Under the pieces are notes generated by a model, which saw only the letters and a list, made by a program, of their open reading frames with translations, was not told the DNA's origin and searched no databases. A stretch of DNA of 64,000 nucleotides. It comes from Bacillota bacterium. Lineage in GTDB: Bacteria > Bacillota > Clostridia > Lachnospirales > Lachnospiraceae. Position 1 is the first letter of the stretch, and every line of letters begins with the position of its first letter. Made by a program: the position numbers and the translations under genes. Below, one piece after another: positions 1 to 9,544 of the stretch. The stretch is from NCBI GenBank assembly GCA_023439505.1, contig JAEXNR010000032.1, forward strand, positions 136,336 through 200,335, given 5' to 3'.

Positions 1-2559
1 TCTGATATGGAGGAACGTTTTATCTCAAATGGCATCTTAGAAAAAGAAATAGCAAAGATTGCTGTTAGGGGCTGCTACCCCCTTCACCCTATTTCAACTT
101 TTATTCTGCCACGCTTATCTGAAAAGGTAGCACAAAACGAAAGAACGCTGTTTACATTTTTATCATCGGAGAATAGGCACACCCTTTTCGCATTTCTAGA
201 AAATGCAAAGGGTGGTTTTCCTATGCTTACCCCTGATTATATTTATGATTACTTTGAGCCGTTATTGCGTAAGGAGCACTATACAAGTGATACTCACAGG
301 CTTTATAAACTTACAGCAAAAGTCCTTGATAAGTTAGACCCAAAATCATTAGGAACAAAGATAATAAAGACAGTTGCTTTGATATATATTATTGAGCAAT
401 TTGAAAAGCTGCCGCCTATCTATAACAGTATAATAGACATATTCCGAGATAGTTTTGATATATCCGAAATTGAAGAAACCTTACAATATCTGATTGAAAA
501 AGAATGTATCGTCTATCTAAAACGTAGTAATGGGTATTTGAAAATCAAAGAAAGCTCTGGTATTGACATTAGGAAAGAAATTGAAATCGCTATTGAAAAA
601 ACAAGAAGTACACTTAGTATGAAAGAAATACTAAATGATTCATCGTTCGATAACTATATGTATCCAACTGCTTATAACGATGAAATGGAAATAACGAGAT
701 ACTTTAATTTCTGGTTCATTGACAGCACTGAGTTTTTTGCTACCGATAATTGGGATAAAAAGATTGAAAATATTGATGCAGACGGTGTTGTTTATGCTAT
801 TATCCCTATAAATGAACAAGAAATCACAAAGTTAAAAAAAGATTTAGCTGAGGAAAAACACAACCATGATAGGATTGTTTTTATCATCCCGGACAAATAC
901 ATTGATATTGAGAAAATATGCTTTGAGTATAGTGCTGTAAAACTGCTTAAAGCAAACGCAAAAGATGATGAACTGCTATCTGATGAGTATGATATTTACA
1001 TTGAGGACTTAGAGGAAGTTATCAGCAGCTTTATTTTTTCATATACAAGACCTGAAATAGGGAGTGCTGAATATTATCACAATGGCGAAAAACAAAATTT
1101 CAAACGAAAAGCACAGATTTCCGCAAAACTGTCGGAAATCTGTCGCCGAACATACCCGTATACTCCGGTTATCAATAATGAAACAATAAATAAGGATGAA
1201 TTGTCCAGCCAAGCAATCAATAGCCGAAGCAAGCTCCTCTCCGGTTTGCTTGAGAATGAGCTTGATATTAATTTAGGACTTACAGGTACAAGTCAAGACG
1301 TGTCTTTTATGCGTAGCACCTTGATAAAGACAGGGATACTGCAAAGTGAAACAATAAAGCCCGTGATAAACCTCACCCCTGCTGATGAAAATATGTGTGC
1401 AACACTTGGAGTTATAAATGAGTTTTTAGGGAGTGCGAGCGACCATGGAAGAAACTTTGGCGAGCTTTACGATATATTAACCTTACCGCAAAATGGCTAC
1501 GGATTGAAACGGGGTGTTATACCGATTTACATTGCGACAGTCTTGCATCATTTGAAAAAATATATTGTTATAAAGAATAAAACCGATGAGGTCAAGATTA
1601 CTGTTGACCTCTTAAACAGCATCAACGAAATTCCTAAAAAATATACTGTATTTTTGGAGAGCTGGAATGAAGAAAAATCGCAATATATTGATGGTATGGC
1701 TACTTTGTTCGCTGATTTTGTGGTTGAGAAAGAAAAGGACTACAACACATTCTCCTACATAGCTCTTGCGATGAGCCGTTGGTATATGGGACTTCCGAAG
1801 TATGCAAAGGAACTTAAGGAAGTATATGTCGGCAAAGACGCAAGTCCCCAAAAGAGTAAGACCACAGCATCGCATATAAAGTTTCTGAACACACTAAAAC
1901 AGCCAAGTATAAATGCTAGGGAGTATTTGTTTGAAAAATTGTTTGATATTTACGGCTACAAAAATTTCACGGTCAACATTAATGATAACATCAAACAAGC
2001 AAAGGAACTATTTGACAATGCAAAGGAAGAGCTTATCAAAGCACTTGTTGGTGATATAAAGAAGGTTTTCAACGCAAAAAACGGAGCTACCCTTTCATCT
2101 GTCATAAAAGATTGGTATGAAAAATTGAAGCCGACTACTGTCAATCACTTGTTCTACAACAATGAGGAGAAAGTATTGCAGCTGATGGCGAGTATCAATA
2201 ATGATGAGAAAACCTTTATAGAACGGCTTGCTAAGAGCATAACAGGACTTAGGCTTGATGATTGGGATTCAGGTAACATAAATGAATTTTTGAAATATAT
2301 AGAGCAGTTTAAAAAGACAGTAGTTGAGTTTGATAGAAACACGAATCAAAAAACCATCGGAAACTCTGAGATATATAAGTTGACTTTTGTGGATAAGTCT
2401 GGTCAAGAGGTTGTTAAGACATTTGAAAAGTCCGAATACAGTGAGAAAGCAAAGTTACTCGTTAATGCGATTACTACAGAGCTTGAAGAAATGGGACAAT
2501 CCATATCAGAGCAGGAAAAACGGCAAGTGCTTATGGAATTGCTTGAAAAAATGTGCTAA
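1..2559 (+). CDS. Large defence-island ATPase, C-terminal part (5'-truncated)
   Basis: The reading frame is open from base 1, and the ATG at base 7 has no ribosome binding site, so this is the 3' part of a longer gene that enters from outside the window. About 850 residues are visible. Near the visible N-terminus is a YPLHP motif followed by QNERTLFTFL, a signature I associate with the region downstream of the P-loop in very large ATPases of BREX- and Dnd-type islands (PglY/BrxC-like). The Walker A and B motifs would be upstream and cannot be seen. The rest is alpha-helical, charged and mostly unfamiliar. It ends about 75 bases before the next gene on the same strand, so it probably belongs to the same operon. 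The family assignment rests on one motif and is tentative; that it is part of the island is more secure. Confidence 0.55.
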   Translation, partial: SDMEERFISNGILEKEIAKIAVRGCYPLHPISTFILPRLSEKVAQNERTLFTFLSSENRHTLFAFLENAKGGFPMLTPDYIYDYFEPLLRKEHYTSDTHRLYKLTAKVLDKLDPKSLGTKIIKTVALIYIIEQFEKLPPIYNSIIDIFRDSFDISEIEETLQYLIEKECIVYLKRSNGYLKIKESSGIDIRKEIEIAIEKTRSTLSMKEILNDSSFDNYMYPTAYNDEMEITRYFNFWFIDSTEFFATDNWDKKIENIDADGVVYAIIPINEQEITKLKKDLAEEKHNHDRIVFIIPDKYIDIEKICFEYSAVKLLKANAKDDELLSDEYDIYIEDLEEVISSFIFSYTRPEIGSAEYYHNGEKQNFKRKAQISAKLSEICRRTYPYTPVINNETINKDELSSQAINSRSKLLSGLLENELDINLGLTGTSQDVSFMRSTLIKTGILQSETIKPVINLTPADENMCATLGVINEFLGSASDHGRNFGELYDILTLPQNGYGLKRGVIPIYIATVLHHLKKYIVIKNKTDEVKITVDLLNSINEIPKKYTVFLESWNEEKSQYIDGMATLFADFVVEKEKDYNTFSYIALAMSRWYMGLPKYAKELKEVYVGKDASPQKSKTTASHIKFLNTLKQPSINAREYLFEKLFDIYGYKNFTVNINDNIKQAKELFDNAKEELIKALVGDIKKVFNAKNGATLSSVIKDWYEKLKPTTVNHLFYNNEEKVLQLMASINNDEKTFIERLAKSITGLRLDDWDSGNINEFLKYIEQFKKTVVEFDRNTNQKTIGNSEIYKLTFVDKSGQEVVKTFEKSEYSEKAKLLVNAITTELEEMGQSISEQEKRQVLMELLEKMC

Positions 2560-2633
2560 TAAAATAAATTGAGATAGTTGATTTGCAAAAGTATATTGGC
2601 ATTAGTGCATATCAAAGAAATCAGGAGGGTATC

Positions 2634-3638
2634 ATGATTAGATTTTCCTTAGTAATAAAAAATAAAAAAGATGAATACCTCATCTGTGAATGCCCGCAAT
2701 CTGATACAGGAATAGGCAGATATGAATTTCTAGGCGGTGATATTGATATAGATACTCTTCCTGATTTCGAATGGCTAACACGAAAAATAGTTTCTTTAGC
2801 AAATGAAAAAGTAGGTGTTGATATTGATGCTGTAGAAAAGTATGAAATGTATTGGGTGGATAGTCCCCATCTTTGGGTACATCTTATCTTTACAGCGGCA
2901 ATAAAATCAGGTAATTTGCAAAAAGGATTTTATACAAAATTGCTTTGGCAACCAATCGATAAAATTAATGCTAACTTGTTAAATATGTATGGAAAGCAAG
3001 TTTACAAAAAAATAAGCGAATGTAGTTATTGCCATTTTATTCATAATATCAGAAATCAAAGTGATATATTTTTCAATAATTTTTTATCCAAGCAAGAAGA
3101 AAATATTTCTATCTTGGAAACATTGGAAAATGCAAATGAAGATAATCCAGTATATATGCTTGCATTTAAGCAAGAAATGATACATTTAAGGGCTTGCTTT
3201 ATAGAAAGTACAAACCTAAAAAAGAATATTACTATGCAAAACTATTTTAGGCTATATAACAGAGAGGATTTGTCAGAAAGAATAGATGCAATATTTCAAA
3301 TGAAAGTTAATGAAAACTTATCTTTAAGAGATATGGTAAAAGAAAGCGTTGATAAATATATTGCTCATTATGATAAACCATCATATGAAAGCGATGAGAT
3401 TTATAAATTTTGTATTCATGTTTTTTCTGAAAAGGGTAAACTTCCCCTAAAAAAATTCATTCAGTTTTTGAATGGGTACATAATGGCACTTCTTACAGAA
3501 ATGTGGTATGACGCTGGAGAACTTGGGATAACAATGAGTGAGTGCTGCACTGAACAAAGAAACGTCATTGTTGATTTTGGTAATGATTACGCTTGCAAAT
3601 TAATTGAAGCATTAAGCTCAGCTACAGTTGTAGACTAA
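2634..3638 (+). CDS. Protein with degenerate Nudix-like N-terminal domain
   Basis: This 334-aa protein starts at the ATG at 2634, preceded by AGGAGG at 2623; an upstream TTG in frame at 2583 has no such site. Residues 1-110 look like a Nudix fold (a beta strand with VIKNKKDEYLICE, then GRYEFLGGD, then a helix), but the Nudix box glutamates are missing: the helix reads LTRKIVSLANEKVGVDI instead of RELxEExGU. It may therefore bind a nucleotide or other ligand without hydrolysing it. The remaining 220 residues are helical and not recognised. It lies between the ATPase and the cysteine desulfurase on the same strand. A role as a sensor or accessory subunit of the island is inference only. Confidence 0.45.
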   Translation: MIRFSLVIKNKKDEYLICECPQSDTGIGRYEFLGGDIDIDTLPDFEWLTRKIVSLANEKVGVDIDAVEKYEMYWVDSPHLWVHLIFTAAIKSGNLQKGFYTKLLWQPIDKINANLLNMYGKQVYKKISECSYCHFIHNIRNQSDIFFNNFLSKQEENISILETLENANEDNPVYMLAFKQEMIHLRACFIESTNLKKNITMQNYFRLYNREDLSERIDAIFQMKVNENLSLRDMVKESVDKYIAHYDKPSYESDEIYKFCIHVFSEKGKLPLKKFIQFLNGYIMALLTEMWYDAGELGITMSECCTEQRNVIVDFGNDYACKLIEALSSATVVD

Positions 3639-3687
3639 TATTCTGCAAGTAAGCAAATTCATAAAAGTTGATGTAAGGAGATGACAT

Positions 3688-4836
3688 ATGCCATATTTTG
3701 ATAACGCTGCTACAACATTCCCTAAACCCGAAGCTGTTTATTCCTTTACTGATAAATTCTATCGGGAATATGGTGTAAATGTCGGGCGAGGACAACATAA
3801 ATTAGCATTTACCGCAAGCAGGCTTGTAAGCGAAACAAGAGAAGATTTACTCGATTTACTGCATTGTCCTACAAAAAAGGTGGTCTTTACACATACAGCT
3901 ACCGAAGCACTCAATATTATTTTACGTGGGATTGATATGACAGATAATTATAACATTTACTTATCGCCATTTGAGCATAATGCGGTGACAAGAGTGTTGC
4001 ATTATCTTCAAAGCATATATAGGCTGAATATTCACACGCTTAGGGTTAATAAAACTACTCTTACATATGACCTTGAAAAGATAAAGTATCAGTTTGCAGA
4101 GAACAAGCCTAATCTTTTGGTTGTTAGTCATGCAAGCAATGTCTGTGGTGTAGTTGCTCCAATTAAAGAAATATGTGAACTTTCAAAAGTTTACAGTGCT
4201 ATTAATGTGATTGACATGGCACAAACCACAGGGTTGGTAGATACTGATTTAAGTAGTAGTATATATGATTTTACCATATTTGCCGGACATAAAACGCTAT
4301 ATGCACCTTTTGGAGTTGCGGGATTTATCTTGAGTGGAGAAATAAAACCAAAACCCCTTATCTTTGGCGGGACAGGGATTGACTCAGCGAATCAGGAACT
4401 TCCGCAGACTGTTCCTGAAATGTATGAAGCTGCAAGCCCTAATATTATGGCTATTGCGGGACTCCATGCCGCTTTAAAATGGATAAATGACACAGGGATT
4501 GAAAACATCTACCGCAAAGAGCAGGAGAATCATGCAAGATTGTTAGGGATTTTAAGTGAGTTTGACAATATACGACTCATCGTTCCACAAAATATGGAGA
4601 ACAGTATTGGGGTTGTTTCCTGCTTGTTTGACGGATACAGCAGCGATAGTATTGGACAAATACTCAGCGAACAAGATATAGCCGTGCGGACAGGGCTTCA
4701 TTGTGCGCCGTATGCACATAAATTTTTAGATACTTTTCCTACTGGAACGGTTAGGTTTAGCGTGAGTTATTTTAATAATGCTGAGGATTTTGGTAAGTTG
4801 CGAGAAGCATTGCAGTATATTTCTGAGAATAGTTAG
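3688..4836 (+). CDS. Cysteine desulfurase-family PLP enzyme (DndA/SspA-like role)
   Basis: A class V aminotransferase-fold enzyme of 382 aa with AAGGAG eight bases upstream. It begins with the typical YFDNAATTFPKP. The PLP lysine is K202 in FAGHKTLYAPFG, and the sulfur-carrying cysteine is C339 in RTGLHCAPYAHK, so both catalytic residues are present. Enzymes of this family take sulfur from cysteine as a protein-bound persulfide. The C-terminal signature resembles the stand-alone EF2568-like subfamily rather than IscS or SufS. In phosphorothioation islands a desulfurase (DndA or SspA) feeds sulfur to a DndC-type enzyme, and its position here beside a DndD-like ATPase suggests the same job. No DndC homologue is in the window, so the acceptor is unknown. 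Confidence 0.85.
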   Translation: MPYFDNAATTFPKPEAVYSFTDKFYREYGVNVGRGQHKLAFTASRLVSETREDLLDLLHCPTKKVVFTHTATEALNIILRGIDMTDNYNIYLSPFEHNAVTRVLHYLQSIYRLNIHTLRVNKTTLTYDLEKIKYQFAENKPNLLVVSHASNVCGVVAPIKEICELSKVYSAINVIDMAQTTGLVDTDLSSSIYDFTIFAGHKTLYAPFGVAGFILSGEIKPKPLIFGGTGIDSANQELPQTVPEMYEAASPNIMAIAGLHAALKWINDTGIENIYRKEQENHARLLGILSEFDNIRLIVPQNMENSIGVVSCLFDGYSSDSIGQILSEQDIAVRTGLHCAPYAHKFLDTFPTGTVRFSVSYFNNAEDFGKLREALQYISENS

Positions 4837-4847
4837 GAGTGAATCGA

Positions 4848-5132
4848 ATGAGAGAAGCGGATTTTGAAAACTACTTGCTTACTGACGAAAAAATCGTTAG
4901 CAAAATAAAGGCTGTACGCTCACGTGTGAATAAAGCTCGAATGGTGGAGAGGCATTTTAAAATATCGCTAGACGATATTGTTTGCGATGATGAAACTACT
5001 TATAAGACTCTACTCATTATAAAAGCAGAGATGAAAGATACCAATGGTAATATCTCAAATGCTTTGAGAAAGTATTATGTATTCGCAAATAACAAGAGAT
5101 TTCCGGCGTTGGCTGATTACGAAAATAGATAG
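4848..5132 (+). CDS. Small hypothetical protein in defence island
   Basis: A 94-aa basic/acidic protein. The chosen ATG at 4848 has AGGAG at 4835-4839; an in-frame GTG at 4839 overlaps that site and is less likely. It starts 11 bases after the desulfurase stop and its stop directly abuts the helicase start, so it is translationally linked with both. The centre contains a run of alternating charges (VRSRVNKARMVERHFKISLDD) and the end YYVFANNKRFPALADYENR; no known motif was recognised. Tight packing between two larger partners suggests a subunit or specificity protein, but this is inference. Confidence 0.6.
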   Translation: MREADFENYLLTDEKIVSKIKAVRSRVNKARMVERHFKISLDDIVCDDETTYKTLLIIKAEMKDTNGNISNALRKYYVFANNKRFPALADYENR

Positions 5133-7367
5133 GTGGTGAAAAGGTTGAGCTTGAAAGAGGTAGAAATTAAAAATGAATATAGGTCGTTAATTGATAATGT
5201 AGCAAAGGATTTTTATATTCCACTGCTTAAACAGGCAATTTATTACAAAAGAGCAGTCGGTTTTTTTTCATCCTCTGCGTTGGTGGAAATCTCAAAAGGG
5301 ATTGCAGGGCTTATTGAGAATGGTGGAACTGTTCATCTTGTTGCTTCTCCATATCTCTCAGAGGATGATGTGTCGGCAATTAAAAAAGGCTATGAAATGA
5401 GAGAAAAAATAATCGGCAATGCATTATTAAGGGAACTTCATGAGCCTACCACAGAGTATGATAAAAAACGGCTCAACCTTTTGGCAAACCTGATTGCTGA
5501 GGGTACATTGGATATAAAAATAGCTTTTACCGAACAAAACAGTGAGTTTGGAATGTATCACGAAAAAATGGGAATTATCCTTGACTCTGAGGGTAATAGA
5601 GTAGCATTTTCTGGCTCTATGAATGAGTCTGCAACAGCGATGTTCATAAATTATGAAACAATTGATGTTTTCTGTTCCTGGAACGATGAGGACAGAGTGG
5701 CGGCGAAAGAAAATGCTTTTTCTTCTATTTGGAACAATTCTGAGCCCAACATTGAAACGATTGATTTTCCAATGTTAAAAGAAGAAATTATCAATAAATA
5801 CAAGAAGGCCGCACCTGATTTTCAGATTGACGCAAGAGAATATGAGGATACAGAGGCAACGAAAGTTAAAGAGGCGACTAATTATAAGTACAAAGTATCT
5901 TCTTATGATTCAGAGGCTGTCACAGCAATACCCGAGTATATAAAACTGCATGATTATCAAGTAGGCGCGATTGATGAGTGGGAAAGGAGAAATTATCGCG
6001 GTATCTTTGACATGGCTACGGGGACAGGTAAAACCTATACAGGACTCGGTGCTGCTGTAAGATTATCTGAGAAATTGACGGGTAAATTGGCGATATTTAT
6101 TGTCTGTCCATATCAGCATTTAGTTGAGCAATGGGTCGAGGACATTGTTGCTTTTGGAATGAAACCCATAATTGGATATAGCGCATCTACTCAAAAGAAT
6201 TGGAAAAAGCTCCTTGAAAATGCGGTGTTAGACCAAAAACTGCGAGTTAGGAACAGAGAATTTTTCTGCTTTATCAGTACCAATGCAACCTTTGCATCTA
6301 CTTATGTGCAGGGGTATGTAGAGAAAATACGAGGTAATGCTTTGCTTATAGTGGATGAGGCTCACAACTTTGGAGCAGCGTATCTCAGCAGAACATTATC
6401 AAATAAGTTTCCTTACCGACTTGCTCTGTCGGCGACCTTGAACAGGCATAATGATGAGGAAGGTACAGCTAAATTATTTGACTATTTTGGCGAGAAGTGC
6501 ATTGAATATCCTCTTGACCGAGCGATTGCAGAAAAGAAACTCACCCGTTACAAATACTATCCCGTTATAACGACCTTAAATGAAGCTGAACTTGCAAAAT
6601 ATACTGAGCTTTCTTATGAAATTGGCAAATGCATCATCAAAGGACGAAACACTAAGACAAAACTAAGTGAAAGAGGAAAAATTCTTGCTCTTGCACGAGC
6701 AAGGCTTGTAGCTGGAGCTGAGGATAAGATTATTAAACTACATGATTACATATTGCCATATGTAGATGACACGCATATTTTAGTTTACTGCGGTGCAACA
6801 ACGCTTCTTGCAGAAAACCAAGAATACTCAGATGTGGATACTGAGGATTTAAGGCAGATTGATGTTGTAACTGACTTGCTCGGAAACAAGCTTAATATGA
6901 AAGTGTCGCAATTTACATCGAGAGAGGATATGCCTGAACGAGAGATATTGAAACGTGAGTTTGCAGTTGGAGATAACTTACAAGCCCTTATTGCTATTAA
7001 GTGCCTTGATGAGGGTGTCAATATTCCTAAAATCAAGATAGCATTTATCTTAGCAAGCACTACTAATCCCAAAGAATATATTCAACGCAGAGGGCGTGTA
7101 TTGAGGCTGGCTGAAGGAAAAGACTTTGCAGTGATATATGACTTTATAACCCTTCCAAGACCACTCGACCATGTTCATTCATTGACGGAAGCACAAATGA
7201 AAAGGGATATTTCACTTGTTAAAAATGAGCTTTATCGGGCACAGGAGTTTGCTCGGATTTCGATGAATATGGCAGAAGCGGAATCAGCTATTGATGAAAT
7301 TAAAGAAGCCTACAACATACAGGAAAGCTATATTACTTTCAAGGAGGATTTGGGTTATGAGCAATGA
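5133..7367 (+). CDS. PLD-nuclease / DEAH helicase fusion, restriction effector candidate
   Basis: A 744-aa protein. The N-terminal 220 residues are a phospholipase-D-like nuclease domain: HEK at 143-145 and then GSMNES, the HxK...GSxN pattern of a single PLD half-site. Residues 270-700 are a superfamily 2 helicase with Walker A MATGTGKT (K300), DEAH-type VDEAH at 408-411, ALSATL (motif III) and QRRGRVLR (motif VI). This architecture matches the family described as a DNA phosphorothioation-linked restriction enzyme, and is shared by other nuclease-helicase defence proteins. It would translocate on DNA and cut. The start is GTG 5133 directly after the previous stop; a TTG at 5145 is possible. 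The 3' end overlaps the next gene by 11 bases. Confidence 0.8.
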   Translation: MVKRLSLKEVEIKNEYRSLIDNVAKDFYIPLLKQAIYYKRAVGFFSSSALVEISKGIAGLIENGGTVHLVASPYLSEDDVSAIKKGYEMREKIIGNALLRELHEPTTEYDKKRLNLLANLIAEGTLDIKIAFTEQNSEFGMYHEKMGIILDSEGNRVAFSGSMNESATAMFINYETIDVFCSWNDEDRVAAKENAFSSIWNNSEPNIETIDFPMLKEEIINKYKKAAPDFQIDAREYEDTEATKVKEATNYKYKVSSYDSEAVTAIPEYIKLHDYQVGAIDEWERRNYRGIFDMATGTGKTYTGLGAAVRLSEKLTGKLAIFIVCPYQHLVEQWVEDIVAFGMKPIIGYSASTQKNWKKLLENAVLDQKLRVRNREFFCFISTNATFASTYVQGYVEKIRGNALLIVDEAHNFGAAYLSRTLSNKFPYRLALSATLNRHNDEEGTAKLFDYFGEKCIEYPLDRAIAEKKLTRYKYYPVITTLNEAELAKYTELSYEIGKCIIKGRNTKTKLSERGKILALARARLVAGAEDKIIKLHDYILPYVDDTHILVYCGATTLLAENQEYSDVDTEDLRQIDVVTDLLGNKLNMKVSQFTSREDMPEREILKREFAVGDNLQALIAIKCLDEGVNIPKIKIAFILASTTNPKEYIQRRGRVLRLAEGKDFAVIYDFITLPRPLDHVHSLTEAQMKRDISLVKNELYRAQEFARISMNMAEAESAIDEIKEAYNIQESYITFKEDLGYEQ

Positions 7368-7536
7368 AAACAAGATAATGGTCAACGGTATTGAAATTGA
7401 TGCAGAGAAAGCTGAAAAAATGTTAAAAAAGCTTATTATGCGTGAAGCAACAAATATCAAGACCAAAGAAAAAAATGATGGGCAAATGGTTAGCATGATT
7501 AAGAAAATGATTGAGGAGGAAGTACAATGCTATTAA
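7357..7536 (+). CDS. 59-aa protein between helicase and DndD-like ATPase
   Basis: A short gene overlapping its neighbours on both sides: 11 bases with the helicase upstream and 10 bases with the ATPase downstream. AAGGAGG at 7341-7347 places the start at the ATG 7357. The protein is helical and lysine/glutamate-rich (NGIEIDAEKAEKMLKKLIMREA, then a second helix ending MIKKMIEEE), reminiscent of a small coiled-coil or dimerisation module. Small proteins sit in the same place in several Dnd-type gene sets, but there is no DndE-like sequence motif. The double overlap strongly supports that it is translated. Confidence 0.65.
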   Translation: MSNENKIMVNGIEIDAEKAEKMLKKLIMREATNIKTKEKNDGQMVSMIKKMIEEEVQCY

Positions 7537-9539
7537 AATCAATCAAACTTAAAGACTTCCGACAATTCATGGGTGACCAGCCACCTATTGTCTTTTCTGT
7601 TGACCCTCAAAAGAATGTCACCGTTATCATGGGAGAAAACGGCTCTGGTAAGACTACTCTTGCCCAAGCCTTTACTTGGTGTTTGTATGGAGATACCGAT
7701 TTTGCAGACCAATTGGTATTGTGTAAAGCCACTGCTCAAAAAATGTTACCTAATAGTGAAGAAATTGTCCGTGTCGAGCTTTCTCTCATACATAACAATA
7801 TTGACTATACTATTATAAGAGAACAGAGGTATTCAAAGGATGGAACAGGCAATCTTAAACGGCCAAACAACACAGTGCTTCACATTGCATTCAAAAATAA
7901 TGACGGACAGCGTGAATTTGTCAAGGATAGTGAAACTGAATGGCGCATGAAAGACATTTTGCCTAAAGAATTATCGAAGTATTTCTTTTTTGATGGTGAG
8001 CGTATCGGCAACATGAGTAAAGAGATTCGTAAAGGCAGGAGTCAAGAATTTGCACAGGCAGTCAGGGGACTTTTAGGGCTTAATGCACTTATAGCAGCAC
8101 TGGAACATCTAAAAGCAAGAGCACCCAAGATATCTGTCATGCGTAGTTATGACGAAAGTTATGATGCAAGAAGCGATGTAAAGTTTGCTCAATATAATCG
8201 GGAAATTGAAGAATACGACAATAAAATTGTAAAAATTGAACAGCGTTTGGCTGAAATTGAAAATGAAGAACTCTTATCGCAAGATAAATGTACGGAGTTA
8301 AATTTGCGTATAAAGGATAATGCTGAAAGTGAGCCTTTGACAAAGGAAAAGGACAGGCTACGACAAAAGCTTAATGGCTTAACTCAGCAAAAAGCAAACA
8401 GTTCATCAACTATGCTCAAAACTTTCAACAGCAGAAGTCCGGCATACCTTGCAAAGAAGCTGATGAAAGATGCTCTACAATCATTATCTGAAGCAGATAA
8501 ATTGGATAAGGGTATCCCTGATATTCACAAAAGGACAATTGATTTTTTAATCAACCGTAAAACTTGCTTGTGTGGTACACATATTGAGCCTGAAACTGAT
8601 GTTTATGGCGGGAACAGTGCTTATAAGACATTAAAAGAAGTGCTTGACTTCATACCGCCTAAATCTATCGGCTCTCTGATTGGTCAATTTGTACGTGAAT
8701 GTGAGATAAAAAGCAACGGAACAGATACCCTTTTTGAAGAAATTTCTGAAAAATACAGTGTTATTAGGGATTTTGAGGAAAACTATGCTTCTATGGAAAA
8801 TGATATTAAGATGATAGAAAGCCGCTTGAAAAATATGGAGAACGTCGGTGAACTTCAAAAGGACCTTATGAAGTACGAACGCCGTTTAAGAGAGCTTAAA
8901 GCTGAACGTGACTCGCAAAATCAACTCAAGGGTAGTTTGGAAAAGGATAAAGAACGCCGTATTACTGAGCGACATGAATTAAGCCTAAAAGATGAGAACA
9001 ACAAGCGAATTGAAGTATATAAGGCTTACACGCAATATATGTATGATGCCCTTAATAACTTATATACTGCAAAGGAAGCTGAAACGAGGGCGGAACTTGA
9101 AAGCTCAATTAACGAAATATTCCGTAGCATTTACAACGGAGGCTTTTCATTAGCAATTGATGAAAAATATAACATTCAAATTATTGTTAATGATTATGCC
9201 GGATATACAGATGAAGTAGAAACCTCAACAGCGCAGAGCATTTCTGTGATTTTTGCGTTTATTGCAGGAGTTATAAAAATGGCACGAGAGCGAAATCTGG
9301 AGAGTGAAATGCTAGTGTCAGAGCCGTATCCTCTTGTTATGGACGCACCTTTATCAGCATTTGACAAGACAAGGATAAAAACAGTCTGCGATGCTTTGCC
9401 CAAGGTTGCGGAGCAAGTTATTATCTTTATCAAAGATACAGATGGAGAACTTGCCGAAAATTATATGAGTGATAAGGTAGGAAACCGCTATGAGTTCGAT
9501 AAAAAGAACGAATTTGAAACTTACTTAATAACGAGGTGA
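7527..9539 (+). CDS. DndD-like SMC/Rad50-type ATPase
   Basis: A 670-aa AAA/SMC-type ATPase. Walker A is MGENGSGKTTL (K42). The stretch KYFFFDGERIGNMS, around residues 150-160, is typical of the DndD group. Two long coiled coils (about 220-290 and 420-520) flank a hinge with CLCG at 347-350, a shortened version of the CxxC zinc hook of Rad50. The ABC-type Walker B is LVMDAPLSAFD near residue 606. In Dnd systems DndD supplies ATP-dependent DNA handling for sulfur modification; related stand-alone ATPases also act in Septu-like systems. RBS GAGGAGG lies at 7513. It overlaps the gene before it and its stop overlaps the region of the next start, indicating a coupled operon. Confidence 0.8.
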   Translation: MLLKSIKLKDFRQFMGDQPPIVFSVDPQKNVTVIMGENGSGKTTLAQAFTWCLYGDTDFADQLVLCKATAQKMLPNSEEIVRVELSLIHNNIDYTIIREQRYSKDGTGNLKRPNNTVLHIAFKNNDGQREFVKDSETEWRMKDILPKELSKYFFFDGERIGNMSKEIRKGRSQEFAQAVRGLLGLNALIAALEHLKARAPKISVMRSYDESYDARSDVKFAQYNREIEEYDNKIVKIEQRLAEIENEELLSQDKCTELNLRIKDNAESEPLTKEKDRLRQKLNGLTQQKANSSSTMLKTFNSRSPAYLAKKLMKDALQSLSEADKLDKGIPDIHKRTIDFLINRKTCLCGTHIEPETDVYGGNSAYKTLKEVLDFIPPKSIGSLIGQFVRECEIKSNGTDTLFEEISEKYSVIRDFEENYASMENDIKMIESRLKNMENVGELQKDLMKYERRLRELKAERDSQNQLKGSLEKDKERRITERHELSLKDENNKRIEVYKAYTQYMYDALNNLYTAKEAETRAELESSINEIFRSIYNGGFSLAIDEKYNIQIIVNDYAGYTDEVETSTAQSISVIFAFIAGVIKMARERNLESEMLVSEPYPLVMDAPLSAFDKTRIKTVCDALPKVAEQVIIFIKDTDGELAENYMSDKVGNRYEFDKKNEFETYLITR

Positions 9540-9544
9540 ACACA

